The notes beneath the pieces are model-generated. The model was not told the origin of the DNA. It was given only the letters and a program-made list of their open reading frames with translations, and made no database searches. Below, piece after piece: positions 9,734-19,555 of a stretch of 64,000 nt of DNA. The stretch spans positions 186,001-250,000 of the forward strand of contig CAWEXG010000012.1 of assembly GCA_963812965.1 (NCBI GenBank), in the 5' to 3' direction. How positions within the stretch are numbered: the stretch's first letter is position 1; every line of letters starts with the position of its first letter. Source of the stretch: DASXMT01 sp963812965 (GTDB lineage Bacteria; Actinomycetota; Acidimicrobiia; Acidimicrobiales; RAAP-2). A program made the position numbers and the translations under genes.

Positions 9734-11051
9734 TCACGTCCCGACCCTGGTCCACCGCCATGACGCGCTCGTGTGCCGGGTCACCAGGTCCATGTCCGGA
9801 GCCGGCCCCATCCCCGGTCCGGCGTACACGCCGACCCGGAGGACTCCGCTGCTACCGCCTCGGCTCACGAGTGGCGCTGGAACCAGGTCCTCGACGAGAT
9901 AGCCCGATGCAGGTGCGAGATCCCCGGGAAGCACGAACCCCGGAAGCCCGGCCAGTGCGGTATTGACGGCCCTGGCGTAACCGGACTCGAACATTCCGCC
10001 GATCCACAGGGGTACGCCGCCGGCAACGCACTGGCGGTACACCTCGAGAGCAGCAGTCAGGCCACCGAGACGTCCGGGCTTGACGCAGACCACCTGACAG
10101 GCGCCCATAGTCGTGGCGGTACGCACCGATGCCGGGGAGGTCAGCGATTCATCGAGGCAGATCGGGGTGGTGATCGCTGCTGCCAATGCGGCATGTCCTT
10201 CCAGATCGTCGCTGCCCATCGGCTGTTCGATGCACGCCAGCCTGAACGGATCGAGGAGCGACAGTCGAGCAGCCTGCTCTCTGGTGTAGGAGCCGTTGGC
10301 GTCCGCCTGGATGATCAGGTCGGGATACCGTTCTCGAACAGCCCGGAGAGGGACGACGTCCCAATCGGGACCGATCTTGATCTTCACTCGGGCAAACCCT
10401 AAGGCGACCAGATCGTCGACCTCGGCCATGAAGGCGTCGACCGAGGTGTGCTGGCCCACGACCGCTCCGACGACGATGGCAGGGGTGTGTTCGTCCTCGA
10501 CCGCACCGTCTTTCGGACTGCCTTTGGGACGTCCCGCCGGCCCACCGGCAGAGGAGCGCTGCTCCCCCGTTGCCACCCCGAGCACCGACGCGGAACGATC
10601 TGTCTGTCGCCCGCAGGTGGGCATCGGCGACCGCCATCTCCAGTGCGGCAAAGGCCAGGGGTACTCCAGGAGGCCGCTCCTGGCGTGCCAGCTGCGACGG
10701 ACCAGGCACGGCAACGGTGCCGGGAGGACGACCACCGGCCATCCACGGCACCAGCACCTCGCTCAGGGTACCGAAGGCCTGGTGGGCGTCCTCCCGGTCG
10801 AAGGTCGTGTCGGCGAGCGCAGCGCACTCCCCCCAACCGTGGACCGTGCCGGTGGGGCCTTCTGCGGTCACCCGGACCAGGACCACCGGACGTCGTCGAT
10901 GCGTCCCCACGGCGGTGCGCAGCGGCCGGCGGAGCTCCAGGTCCACCAGGTGCAGTTCGACATCGACCAGTTGCAGGGCCGCTCCTGCTCCCACCGTGCG
11001 CCACGAGGTCCACGGTGAAGCCGACGGTTGGGGGGCCATCTGGGTTCCCAT
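9734..11051 (-). CDS. menC: o-Succinylbenzoate synthase, with one apparent frameshift
   Basis: An enolase-superfamily enzyme of menaquinone synthesis that dehydrates SHCHC to o-succinylbenzoate. The N-terminal capping domain reads in one frame (LELRRPLRTAVGTH, VHGWGECAAL, FAALEMAVADAHLRATDRS). The barrel domain reads in another, with the catalytic KIKIGPDWD (Lys), metal ligands in IIQADANGSY, CIEQPMGSDD and CLDESLT, and the second Lys in VVCVKPGRLGG. The frames meet near 10594-10597. Corrected length is about 438 residues including a non-conserved N-terminus; ATG codons at 11051 and 11039 are both possible. menG and menF at 34.5-36.7 kb belong to the same pathway. The residues support menC, although other enolase-superfamily members share the fold. 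Confidence 0.8.
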
Positions 11052-11193
11052 CAGCGGGAAGCCTACGGTGCCGTCACCCTCGGACCACCGCTGGCAGCCT
11101 CGACCGCCAGCGGACCGTGCCAGCTGAAGCCCTCAGCGAACGGCGCCTTCGGGCCGAGTCGTGTCGCCCTGACGATAGGCTGGCTCGCCATTA

Positions 11194-11276
11194 GCCCGGG
11201 TGGCGGAATGGCAGACGCGATGGACTCAAAATCCATTGTCCGAAAGGGCGTGCGGGTTCGAGTCCCGCCCCGGGCA
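11194..11276 (+). tRNA. tRNA-Leu (anticodon CAA)
   Basis: An 83-nt cloverleaf. The acceptor GCCCGGG (11194-11200) pairs with CCCGGGC (11269-11275). The anticodon stem ATGGA/TCCAT encloses the loop CTCAAAA, so the anticodon is CAA. There is a long class II variable arm and a T-arm GCGGG-TTCGAGT-CCCGC. The discriminator base is A and CCA is not fully encoded. It marks the left edge of the anomalous fab block, whose first start codon lies 28 bases downstream. I found no duplicated tRNA 3' end at the other edge. Confidence 0.96.
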
Positions 11277-11303
11277 CAGCAATCGCGTTCGAGAGGAGTC
11301 CGG

Positions 11304-12235
11304 GTGCTGGCCTTCACCTTCCCGGGTCAGGGATCGCAGCGACCCGGCATGGGTCGCGCCTGGGTCGAGCACCCCTCGTGGGAAGTCGTCGCCGAGGCCT
11401 CCGAGACGGCGGGGCGAGATCGGCTGCCCTCCTGCTCGAGCTCCGAGGACGAGCTGACCCAGACGCCAACGCCCAGCTCGCCACCTTCGTGCTGAGCCTG
11501 GTCGTCCTCGACGCCATCGAGCGATTGGGACTCTCCAGCCGCTTGCGCCGGCCACAGCCTCGGCGAGTACACGGCCCTGGTCGCCAGCGGCGCACTGTCG
11601 CTTCGACGACGGCGTCCGACTGGTCGTCGAACGGGGCGAGGCCATGCAGCAACGCCGCCGAGGAGCACCCCGGGACCATGGCGGCCATGCTCGGCATCTC
11701 GACGACGACGCCGTCGACGCCGCGTGTCAGCGGGCCGAGGACGACGTGTGGGTGGCCAACTACAACGCCCCGGGTCAGGTCGTCATCGCCGGGACGGCCG
11801 AGGCGGTGGCGCGCGCCGGCGCCATCGGGCCAAGGAGCTCGGCGCCCGCAAGGTGCTCCCCATCCCGGTGGCCGGCGCCTTCCACACCACGCTCATGGCC
11901 CCGGCCCGGTCCTGGCTCCGCAAGCGCTCGTCTGGCCAGTTCCACTCGCCCGAGGTCCCGGTGGTCGCCAACGTCGACGCCAGGGTCCACACCGATCGCA
12001 GCCGAGTGGCCCGGCCTGCTCTCGGCGCAGCTGTGCAGCCCGGTCCGGTGGCGCCAGAGCCTCGAGACCCTGGCCGGCACGGGGGCCACTCGGTGGTCGT
12101 CGAGGTCGGCCCGGGCGGCGTGCTCACCGGGCTGGCCCGCCGCACGCTTCCCGACCTCCAGGCCGGTGACGCGTCGCCGCTCCCGACGATCTCGACACGC
12201 TCGTGGACGCCATCGCCGGCAGCGAGACCTGGAAC
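11304..12235 (+). pseudogene. fabD: Malonyl-CoA:ACP transacylase, multiply frameshifted
   Basis: Starts at GTG 11304 after the strong ribosome-binding site GAGAGGAG (11291-11298). The FabD landmarks are all readable but scattered over three frames: the N-terminal LAFTFPGQGSQRPGMG, the nucleophile elbow GHSLGEYTALVASGAL at about 11550-11595, NYNAPGQVVIAGT at about 11760, the active-site histidine in AGAFHTTLM at about 11875-11900, and VVEVGPGGVLTGL near 12100. At least five single-base shifts are needed to join them (for example near 11415, 11610, 11650, 11700 and 11830). The enzyme loads malonate onto ACP. No conserved motif is mutated, so the breaks look like base-calling or assembly errors rather than long decay. 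Confidence 0.75.
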
Positions 12236-12239
12236 GTCT

Positions 12240-12568
12240 ATGTCGCCGGCTCATCAGGGCGAGCACCTCTACACCTCCGAGCGGGTGTCGTGATCTCCCC
12301 TCGGCAGGGGTCTTCGAGCCCGTCGCCGGCCTGGCCGCGCTCGAGGCCACCGCGCTGGCAGTGGCTACCGCTGCCCCGGACAGCGGCGAGGGTACCGAGC
12401 CCGGCTCCCGTGCTCGCCGTGGGCGACGTGCTCGGCACGGTCGGGGGCACCACCGAGGTCCGCACCCCGTTCGCGGGCATCGTGGTGCGGCTTGGCTGGC
12501 CAGTCCCGGCGAACGGGTCGTCGCCGGGCAGCCCGTGGCCTGGCTTCGCGTGTCCGGCCGAGCGGCGC
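12240..12568 (+). pseudogene. Biotinyl/lipoyl-like domain protein between fabD and fabH, frameshifted
   Basis: The reconstructed sequence begins MSPAHQGEHLYTSERV and ends with VLAVGDVLGTVGG, EVRTPFAGIVVR and PGERVVAGQPVAWLRV, the hammerhead fold of biotin-carboxyl-carrier or lipoyl domains. The usual modified lysine (MKM or DKA) is absent at the turn, so carrier function is doubtful. Two or three frameshifts interrupt it, so I cannot say whether it was a separate gene or a FabD C-terminal domain. Its position inside a fatty-acid cluster suggests a role linked to acetyl-CoA carboxylase or FAS. Confidence 0.45.
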
Positions 12569-13549
12569 GTGAGCCCCGCAGGAGCGCTATCACCGGATGG
12601 GGCGGCGCTCTGCCCGACACCGTCGTCACCAACGCCGATCTCGACGCCCGCCTCGACACCACCGACGAATGGATCGTGACGCGCTCGGGCATCCAGGAGC
12701 GGCACATCGGCGGGCACGGTGTCGGCGCTTGTCCATCGAGGCCGGACGCCGAGCGCCTCGAGCGCGCCGGCGTCGACCCGGCCCACATCGACCTCCTCGT
12801 GCTGGCCACGATGCACCCCCGACCTGACCGTGCCGGCCACCTCGGCCGCCGTGCACCACGCGCTGGGCCTCGTCGGGCGGCGCCTTCGACGTCAACGCGG
12901 CGTGCGCCGGGTTCGTCTACGCCCTGGTGGCCGGCTCACGGGGCGATCGCACCGGCGCCGCTCACCGGGTGCTGCTCATCGGCGCCGACTGCGTGTCACT
13001 GCTCACCGACCCCGACGACCGGTCCACCGCCGTGCTCTTCGCCGACGGCGCGGGCGCCGTGGTCCTCGAGGCCAGCGACCAGGCGAGGATGCTTCCTCTC
13101 GTGGGACCTCGGCGTCGACGGCAGTCGGCCCGACCTCCTCACCTGCCGCCCACGGCGGCTACATGACCATGGAGGGCAAGGAGGTGTTCCGGCGCGCCGT
13201 GCGCATCACCGTCGGACTCCGCCACCAACGCGCCTGGAGCGGGCCAAGCTCACCCCCGACGACATCGCCCTCTTCGTCCCCCATCAGGCCAACCTGCGCA
13301 TCATCGAGGCGGCCGCGTCGCGCCTCGGGATCCCCATGGACCGCGTCGCCGTCGTCGTCGACCGGACGGGCAACACCTCGAGCCGCGTCGATCCCCCTGG
13401 CCCTCGCCGACGCCGCCGACGCCGGACGGCTGCGGGTCGGGGACCACGTCCTGCTCTCGGGGTTCGGAGCCGGGATGGCGTGGGCCAGCACCGTCATGCG
13501 CTGGGCGGTCGACACCGTCGACTCGCACGAGGCCGGAGCAGCCTCGTGA
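12569..13549 (+). pseudogene. fabH: beta-Ketoacyl-ACP synthase III, multiply frameshifted
   Basis: The chain-initiating condensing enzyme of fatty-acid synthesis. Readable pieces include SAITGWGGALPDTVV, DTTDEWIVTRSGIQERH, the catalytic cysteine segment (NAACAGFVYALVAG, about 12895-12935), DRSTAVLFADGAGAVVLEA, the catalytic histidine in VPHQANLRIIEAAA (about 13278-13320) and the catalytic asparagine in GNTSSASIPLALADA after frame correction. At least four indels separate them. The end at 13547-13549 (TGA) overlaps the fabG GTG. The start is uncertain: GTG at 12569 is the nearest plausible codon but needs one frame correction. Confidence 0.75.
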
Positions 13550-14316
13550 CGCGGCGACCGACGCTGGCGGGCGAGGTCGGCGACGGACGGGTCGTCCTGT
13601 CACCGGCGGGTCACGCGGGATCGGGCTCGGCTGTGCCCGTCGTTTCCAGGCCCTCGGCGACCGGGTGGCCGTCACCTACCGCGACCGCGGCCCCGCCGGC
13701 AGCCGGTCGGAGACCCGGCGACACCGATCGACCTCCTCGCGGTGCCCTGCGACGTGACGCGACCCCGCCCAGGTGGAGACGGCCTTCTCGACGGTGGAGG
13801 AGGCCTGGGCCCCGTCGAGGTCCTGGTGGCCAACGCCGGGGTCACCCAGGACACGCTGCTGCTGCGCATGGACGAGGAGGCGTGGAACGAGGTCATCGAC
13901 ACCAACCTCTCGGGCGTCTACCGGGTCGTGCGCGAGCGGTCTCCAAGCCATGGTGCGGGCGCACCGCGGACGGATCGTGCTCGTGTCCTCGGTCGTCGCC
14001 TTCTTCGGCTCGCCGGGACAGGTCAATTACGGCGCGGCCAAGGCCGGCCTGGTGGGCCTGGCCCGGTCCCTGGCCCGTGAGGTGGGCAGCCGTGGCATCA
14101 CCGTGAACGTGGTCGCGCCCGGTGTGGTCGACACGGATATGATCGCCAGCCTGGGAGAACAACGCGTCGAGCAGCTCCTGGCGTTGGTGCCGTTGGGCCG
14201 GCCGGGCCAGTCCCGCCGATGTCGCGGGGGCGGTGGCCTTTCTCGCCTCCGACGACGCGGCCTACATCACCGGTGCGGTGCTTCCGGTCGACGGCGGCCT
14301 GGCCATGGGAATGTGA
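13546..14316 (+). pseudogene. fabG: 3-Oxoacyl-ACP reductase, frameshifted
   Basis: A short-chain dehydrogenase starting at GTG 13546, which overlaps the fabH stop. The corrected sequence shows the NADPH-binding TGGSRGIGLG, then VLVANAGVTQDTLLLRM, the catalytic Ser in VLVSSVVAFFGSPGQ, the Tyr and Lys of NYGAAKAGL, and the C-terminal ITGAVLPVDGGLAMGM. Frame changes are needed near 13612, 13660-13770, 13930 and 14207. The longest single-frame piece (about 13935-14205) carries the catalytic triad. Gene order between fabH and acpP is typical. Confidence 0.75.
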
Positions 14317-14434
14317 ACTCGAGGATCCCGAACACGGGGTGATCGTCGGCCACGGAGGCAATCGGCCAGATACCAGCTGGAGCAGACCGACGAGCCCGAG
14401 GACACCGGGAGACGAACCGAGCAAGGAGGCAGCA

Positions 14435-14674
14435 GTGGCACGAGGACGCAGCTTCGACAAGTTCAAGGCGTGCGCGATCGACGTGCTGCAGGTGCCGCCG
14501 GACAAGGTCGTGCCCGAGGCGCGCTTCGGCGACGACCTCGACGCCGACAGCCTCGACCTCGTCGAGCTGGTCATGGCGCTCGAAGAGGCGTTCGACGTCA
14601 CCGTCGACGAGACCGAGCTCGAGGGCATCGAGACCGTCGGCCAGGCCTACGAGCTGATCTCCGCCAAGCTCTGA
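14435..14674 (+). CDS. acpP: Acyl carrier protein
   Basis: A 79-residue acidic protein starting at GTG 14435, eight bases after a strong AAGGAGG ribosome-binding site (14423-14429). The 4'-phosphopantetheine attachment serine is in DLDADSLDLVELVMALEE, the standard ACP signature. It is the only gene of the fab block with an unbroken frame, which is notable given the indel density on both sides. Its TGA (14672-14674) overlaps the fabF ATG (14674). Confidence 0.93.
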   Translation: MARGRSFDKFKACAIDVLQVPPDKVVPEARFGDDLDADSLDLVELVMALEEAFDVTVDETELEGIETVGQAYELISAKL

Positions 14675-15879
14675 TGCTGCTGGGCATCGGGCCCGACGGG
14701 CCCGTCCAGGGCGGCGGGTCGCCATCACCGGCATGGGCGTCGTCTCGTGCTGCGGGATCGGCCTCGACGCCTTCTGGGACGGCCTGCAACGGCCCGCGCC
14801 CGAGGGTGAGCGTCGGGTCGCGGGCTTCGACGCCTCGGCCAGTGGTTCGGCCCGAAAGAGGTCCGCCAGGTCGACCGCTTCGCCCAGTTCTCGGTGGCCG
14901 CCGCCGACATGGCGCTCGTCGACGCCGGCGAGATCGGCGCCGACCCCGACCGCTCCGGCGTCGTCTTCGCCACCGGCGTGGGCGGCCTCGAGACGCTCCA
15001 GGACCAGATCGCGGTCTTCCACGAGAAGGGGCCGCGCCGGGTGTCGCCGCTTCCTGATCCCGATGATGATGGTCCAACGCCGGGGCGGCCACGTCTCGAT
15101 GCACGCCGGGTGGCACGGCCCGTGCGAGACCATCGCCACCGCGTGCGCGGCCGGCACCCACGCCATCGCCGCCGCCGGCCGGCTCGTGGCCACGGGCCGG
15201 TGCGACGTCACCATCGGGGGCGGCGCCGAGGCCGCCATGGTCGGGGTCGGCCTGGCCGCCTTCGGCAACATGACGGCGTTGTCGAGCGGGGCATCTCCCG
15301 CCCCTTCGACGTCCGCCGGGACGGCTTCGTGTGCGCCGAGGGCGCGCGGCGCGCTCGTCCTCGAGGACCTCGACCACGCCCGCCGCCCGGGGCGCCCGCA
15401 TCTACGGCGAGCTGGCTGGGTCGGGCTCGCACCGCCGACGCCCACCACATCACCGCTCCCGGCCCCGGGGGGCAACGGTGCCGCCGCCTGCATGGAGCTG
15501 GCCCTCGCCGACGCCGGGCTGTCGCCCGGGCGACATCGGCCACATCAACGCCCACGGGACCTCCACCCCGCTCAACGACCTGGCCGAGTCGCAGGCCATC
15601 GAGAAGGTGTTCGGTGCCCCCTCACCGCCCGTCACCTCCATCAAGGGGGTCACCGGGCACGCGCTGGGCGGGGCCGGGGCCATCGAGGCCGTGGCCACCG
15701 CCCTCACCATCGACCGCGCGGCTCATCCCCCCCACCGCCGGCTACGAGCAGCCCGACCCCGAGATCCATCTCGACGTGGTGCACGGCGAGGCCCGGGCCT
15801 GGGAGCCGGGACCGGCCCTGTCGAACTCCTTCGGCTTCGGCGGCCACAACGGGTGCCTGGTCATCGGCCCTCGAGCTGA
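14674..15879 (+). pseudogene. fabF: beta-Ketoacyl-ACP synthase II, multiply frameshifted
   Basis: The elongation condensing enzyme. Readable motifs are VAITGMGVVSCCGIGLDAFW, VGGLETLQDQIAVF, the nucleophile segment ETIATACAAGTHAIAAAGRL (about 15128-15187), GGGAEAAMVG, the first catalytic histidine in HINAHGTSTPLNDLAESQAIE, the second in SIKGVTGHALGGAGAIEAVATAL, and NSFGFGGHNGCLVIGP at the end. They lie in different frames, with at least five shifts. The TGA at 15877-15879 is the likely original stop after one more correction; otherwise the frame runs into trpA antisense. fabF and trpA are convergent, with 28 bases between their stops. Confidence 0.75.
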
Positions 15880-15907
15880 GCTTCTCGAGAGGGACAGGGC
15901 TCGGCGG

Positions 15908-16729
15908 TCAGCCGGCGTCCAGGGCCTGCCGCAAGGTGCCGACGAAGTCGGCTGCCCCCTCAGGGCCGCAACCCTCGAGCAGACGCCGTACCAACGCAGA
16001 GCCGACCACTACGCCATCGGCTGCTTCGCACACCGTCTTGGCCTGATCAGGGGTCGAGACCCCGATCCCCACGCATACCGGCAGATCGGTCACAGCGGTG
16101 ACTCTCCCGGCTACCTCTCGGGCCGAGTCGGCAAGCTGCGCCTGCTCCCCGGTGACCCCCATCCGCCCCACGCCGTAGACGAACCCACGAGACCGGTCGG
16201 CGATGGCCTCGATCCGATCCGAAGGGGTTGACGGCGCCACGAGCAGCACGGTCGCAACGTCGGCAGCATCAGCAGCATCGGCCCAAGGATCGACCTCTTC
16301 TAAGGGTAGGTCCGGCACGATGGCGCCGGAGACGCCGGACGTCGTCAACGAGCTGGCCAGCCGACGGTGACCTGCTCGGTACACCAAGTTGTAGTAGGTC
16401 ATGACAACCAACGGGATGCCCACCTGCAGGCGGCTCAGGTCGGCGAGGATGCCATCGAGCGTGGTTCCTCGGTCCAGGGCCTGAAGCGAAGCGGCCTGGA
16501 TGGTTCTTCCGTCGATCATCGGATCGGAGAAGGGGATGCCGATCTCGATGGCATCGGCACCGGCACTGGCAATGGCCTCTACGGTGAGGACCCACGACGT
16601 GTCCATGCCTCCGGTCACATAGGGGATGAGGAGCTTCTGTCCCGCGTCTCTTCTGCTCCTCAGGACCGATTCGAGATGTCCGGGGACGTGGGTGGTCTCA
16701 CTGACCGCCATGGGCACCTGCACGATCAT
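15908..16729 (-). CDS. trpA: Tryptophan synthase alpha chain
   Basis: A 273-residue TIM barrel that cleaves indole-3-glycerol phosphate. The catalytic Glu is in DAIEIGIPFSDPMIDGRTIQ and the catalytic Asp in GAIVPDLPLEE. The phosphate-binding loops VCVGIGVSTPDQ and GVVVGSALV are present. ATG codons at 16729 and 16711 are both possible; the first overlaps the trpB end by 32 bases. It is the last gene of the trp run and is convergent with the anomalous fab block. Confidence 0.95.
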   Translation of the reverse strand: MIVQVPMAVSETTHVPGHLESVLRSRRDAGQKLLIPYVTGGMDTSWVLTVEAIASAGADAIEIGIPFSDPMIDGRTIQAASLQALDRGTTLDGILADLSRLQVGIPLVVMTYYNLVYRAGHRRLASSLTTSGVSGAIVPDLPLEEVDPWADAADAADVATVLLVAPSTPSDRIEAIADRSRGFVYGVGRMGVTGEQAQLADSAREVAGRVTAVTDLPVCVGIGVSTPDQAKTVCEAADGVVVGSALVRRLLEGCGPEGAADFVGTLRQALDAG

Positions 16730-17966
16730 CCGAGCGGTTCAGGATGTCCCGGACCTGGGCCACGTCCTTGTCTCCTCGACCCGACAGGTTGACGAGGACG
16801 GTGGAGCCCGGGGGAATCTCGGTGCCGGCGGCACGGACGACCCAGGCCAGCGCATGGGCCGACTCGAGTGCGGGAATGATCCCTTCGGTGCGGGCGAGGA
16901 GCTGGAACGCATCCAACACCTCGGCATCGCCGGCTGTCACGTACCGTGCCCGTCCAACGGCAGCCAAGTATGCGTGTTCGGGTCCGATACCCGGGTAGTC
17001 GAGGCCGGCGGAGATGGACGTCGCTTCGAGGATCTGCCCTGCTTCGTCCTGCATGAGATTGGAACGCATACCGTGCAGCACCCCGGGAACACCGTTGCCC
17101 ATGGCGGCACCGCCCTCAGCCTCTACGCCGACCAGTGCGGCATCGGTGGCGACGAAGCCGGCAAAGGTCCCTGCCGCATTGGAGCCACCTCCCACACAGG
17201 CCACGACAACATCCGGATCCGCCCCACCCAGGATCGTTCGGCACTGCTCCCGAGCCTCGTCACCCACCACGCGTTGCAGCTCTCGCACCATCCACGGGTA
17301 TGGGTGCGGACCCATGACCGAGCCCAGGCAGTAGTAGGTGAAGTCGACCGAAGCCACCCAGTCCCGGAGGGCCTCGTTCACCGCATCTTTGAGCGTTCGG
17401 CTCCCACTGCTGACCGGCCGCACCTCCGCTCCGAGCAGCTCCATGCGAAAGACGTTGAGAGCTTGGCGTTCGGTGTCGACCTCGCCCATGTAGACGACAC
17501 ACTCCATCCCGAACAGGGCGGCCGCAGTGGCCGTGGCCACGCCGTGCTGACCGGCCCCGGTCTCGGCGATCAGTCGGCGCTTGCCCATCCGTTGGGCCAG
17601 GAGCGCCTGCCCTACGACGTTGTTGATCTTGTGAGAGCCGGTATGGGCCAGATCCTCCCGTTTGAGCAGTATCCGTACCCCGAGTGCTTCCGACAGCCTG
17701 GAGCACTCGGTGACCGGCGTCGGCCTGCCGCCGTACTCCCGAAGGATGTCCTCGAGCTGGCGATGAAAGTCCGGATCGGACCACGCGTCACGAAACGCCG
17801 CTTCCACCTCCTGACATGCAGGCACCAGGGACTCAGGTACGAACCGTCCCCCGAAGTCACCGAACCGTCCGGTCGGACCAGGATCCCCCATGACCGAGCT
17901 CGCCGTGCCGTGCTCTACCGGTGTTGCGGACGGCGACACTGCACCCACACTCGTGCCGTCCGTCAT
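16698..17966 (-). CDS. trpB: Tryptophan synthase beta chain
   Basis: A PLP enzyme that condenses indole with serine. The PLP lysine is in KREDLAHTGSHKINN, the catalytic Glu in LIAETGAGQHGVATA, and the phosphate-binding loop is CVGGGSNAAG. The C-terminal VNLSGRGDKD is typical. The ATG at 17966 overlaps the trpF stop by one base (TGATG), which argues for coupled translation; a TTG at 17981 would add five residues. Length of 422 is normal for TrpB1. The partner trpA follows with overlap. Confidence 0.95.
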   Translation of the reverse strand: MTDGTSVGAVSPSATPVEHGTASSVMGDPGPTGRFGDFGGRFVPESLVPACQEVEAAFRDAWSDPDFHRQLEDILREYGGRPTPVTECSRLSEALGVRILLKREDLAHTGSHKINNVVGQALLAQRMGKRRLIAETGAGQHGVATATAAALFGMECVVYMGEVDTERQALNVFRMELLGAEVRPVSSGSRTLKDAVNEALRDWVASVDFTYYCLGSVMGPHPYPWMVRELQRVVGDEAREQCRTILGGADPDVVVACVGGGSNAAGTFAGFVATDAALVGVEAEGGAAMGNGVPGVLHGMRSNLMQDEAGQILEATSISAGLDYPGIGPEHAYLAAVGRARYVTAGDAEVLDAFQLLARTEGIIPALESAHALAWVVRAAGTEIPPGSTVLVNLSGRGDKDVAQVRDILNRSDDRAGAHGGQ

Positions 17967-18712
17967 CACTCGTTCTGCCAATCGAAGAGATCGGCAGTGC
18001 CGTCGCCGGCACCCCGCTGGGCGGCGGTGTACGGCAGGTCGTCACCGGCGGCTCCCGCAGACTTCCCCAGTGTCACCTCTGCAGCTCGGACCGCGGCGAT
18101 GAAGTCGCGCATCTTCCCGGGGTCCTTGACACCGGGAGCTGCCTCCACGCCGGAGGAGACGTCGACTCCCCACGGACGCAGATGGGCGATCGCAGCTCCT
18201 ACGTTGTTGGGACGGAGACCCCCCGAGACGATCAGCCGGCCGGGGTCGGCCACGCCTTCGGCCAGTCGCCAGTCGAACACCTCACCGGAACCGGGGCTGG
18301 CACCGTCGATGAGCAGGAAGTCGGCCTCGTACTCGTCGAACCGCTCGATCGACGGATGACCGGCCGGGAACGCCTTGATCGTGGAGCTTGCTCTCCCGCT
18401 GATCCACCGGGTGTCGTCGATAGATTCGTTGCCGTGGAGCTGCACGGCGTGCAGGCCGATCTGGTTGGCGATCTCGATCACTCGTACTGGCAGTTCGTCT
18501 CGGAACACGCCCACCGTCACCGTCTCGTGTGGGAGCCGTTTGACGATGTCGGCTACGGCGGCAGGTCTCATCTGTCGTGGCGAGGGGGCGAAGACGAACC
18601 CGACCGCAGCAGCACCCATCCCGACAGCGAGGAGTGCGTCGGCCTCCGTGGTCACCCCACAGATCTTCACGAACACGCCGTCTGCGTCGTCGACGCGGTT
18701 GAGAACGGTCAC
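17966..18712 (-). CDS. trpF: Phosphoribosylanthranilate isomerase
   Basis: A 248-residue TIM barrel. FVKICGVTTEADA carries the catalytic Cys, FLLIDGASPGSG the catalytic Asp, and IVSGGLRPNNVG and VDVSSGVEAAPGVKDPGKM form the phosphate site. Its GTG start (18710-18712) overlaps the trpC TGA (GTGA) and its stop overlaps the trpB start. A C-terminal extension of about 30 residues beyond the barrel is unusual but unremarkable in sequence. Confidence 0.94.
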   Translation of the reverse strand: MTVLNRVDDADGVFVKICGVTTEADALLAVGMGAAAVGFVFAPSPRQMRPAAVADIVKRLPHETVTVGVFRDELPVRVIEIANQIGLHAVQLHGNESIDDTRWISGRASSTIKAFPAGHPSIERFDEYEADFLLIDGASPGSGEVFDWRLAEGVADPGRLIVSGGLRPNNVGAAIAHLRPWGVDVSSGVEAAPGVKDPGKMRDFIAAVRAAEVTLGKSAGAAGDDLPYTAAQRGAGDGTADLFDWQNE

Positions 18713-19546
18713 GAGGAGCTCCGCACCGATCGATGGTCGTCTGTCTGGGAACCCGAACGTGACCGGGCGCCAACCAGTTCGGCCACCGCAGCCTGTCGAT
18801 CGCCGGATCGAATCAGCATCTCCCCGACCAGGACGGCGTGGTAACCGGCATCGGCCAGCCGAGCCGCATCGTCGGCTCCACGGATCCCCGATTCAGCCAC
18901 TGCCACAACCCCGGGAGGAAACGTCGTTGCCAGTCGTACGGCCAGGTCTGGGTCGACTTCGAAGGTATGCAGATCTCTCTGGTTCACCCCGATCACCGTG
19001 GCCCCGGCACTGAGTGATCGCTCGAGCTCGGCGGCATCGTGAACCTCGACCAACGGGGTGAGCAACAGGTCATGGGCCACCGCCAACAAAGAGCTCAGCT
19101 CCGCGTTCGAGAGCAGCCACGATGAGCAGCACGGCATCGGCACCCATGATCCGGGCATCGCAGAGGTCGAGCTCGCTCACGGTGAAGTCCTTACGGAGCA
19201 CTGGAAGTGAGCATGCCGCCCGAGCGGCACCGAGGTCTGCCGGCGAGCCACCGAAGAATGTCTCGTCCGTGAGGACCGACAGGCAAGCGGCGCCACCTGC
19301 CTGGTACTCGGTAGCAACCGATGCCGGGTCCAGCGTGAGGTCGAGTGCACCCTTGGACGGCGAGCGTCGTTTGATCTCGGAGATGACGGCGATGGACCGG
19401 CCAGCTCCGGCGGAGGTCAGCGACGCTGCGAACGGTCGCACGGGAGCCGACTCGCCCGCTTTGGACAGCAAGGTGTCGAGGTCACGGTGGTCGTTCGCCG
19501 CACGAGCGCGGTGAGCGGCCAGAATGTCGTCAAGGTAGGCGGGCAT
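18709..19546 (-). CDS. trpC: Indole-3-glycerol phosphate synthase, with one apparent frameshift
   Basis: A TIM barrel that closes the indole ring. The first frame (19546-19070) holds VISEIKRRSPSKG with the catalytic Lys, LSVLTDETFFGG, VLRKDFTVSELDL and ADAVLLIVAAL. The second (to 18709) holds LLTPLVEVHDAAELE, VIGVNQRDLHTFEVD and VVAVAESGIRGADDAARL. They join at AAL|SNAELSSLLAV, where one base appears missing near 19109-19112. Corrected length is about 279 residues. The ATG at 19546 lies only 10 bases from the left end of IS110 copy 1, so the native ribosome-binding site and promoter-proximal region are split from it. See the findings on the insertion site. Confidence 0.88.
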
Positions 19547-19555
19547 GGCTGCACC

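Noticed and set aside
11194..11280. tRNA-Leu as attachment site of a genomic island carrying the fab block
   Set aside because: No integrase is present and no copy of the tRNA 3' end is seen near 15880-15910. The block holds only housekeeping fatty-acid genes.
11304..15879. Programmed frameshifting in the fab genes
   Set aside because: The shifts are too many, lack slippery heptamers with downstream structure, and go in both directions.
16626..18359. Long plus-strand open frame across trpB and trpF
   Set aside because: It is an antisense shadow caused by high GC at third positions; it has no domain or ribosome-binding site, and trpB/trpF on the other strand are unmistakable.
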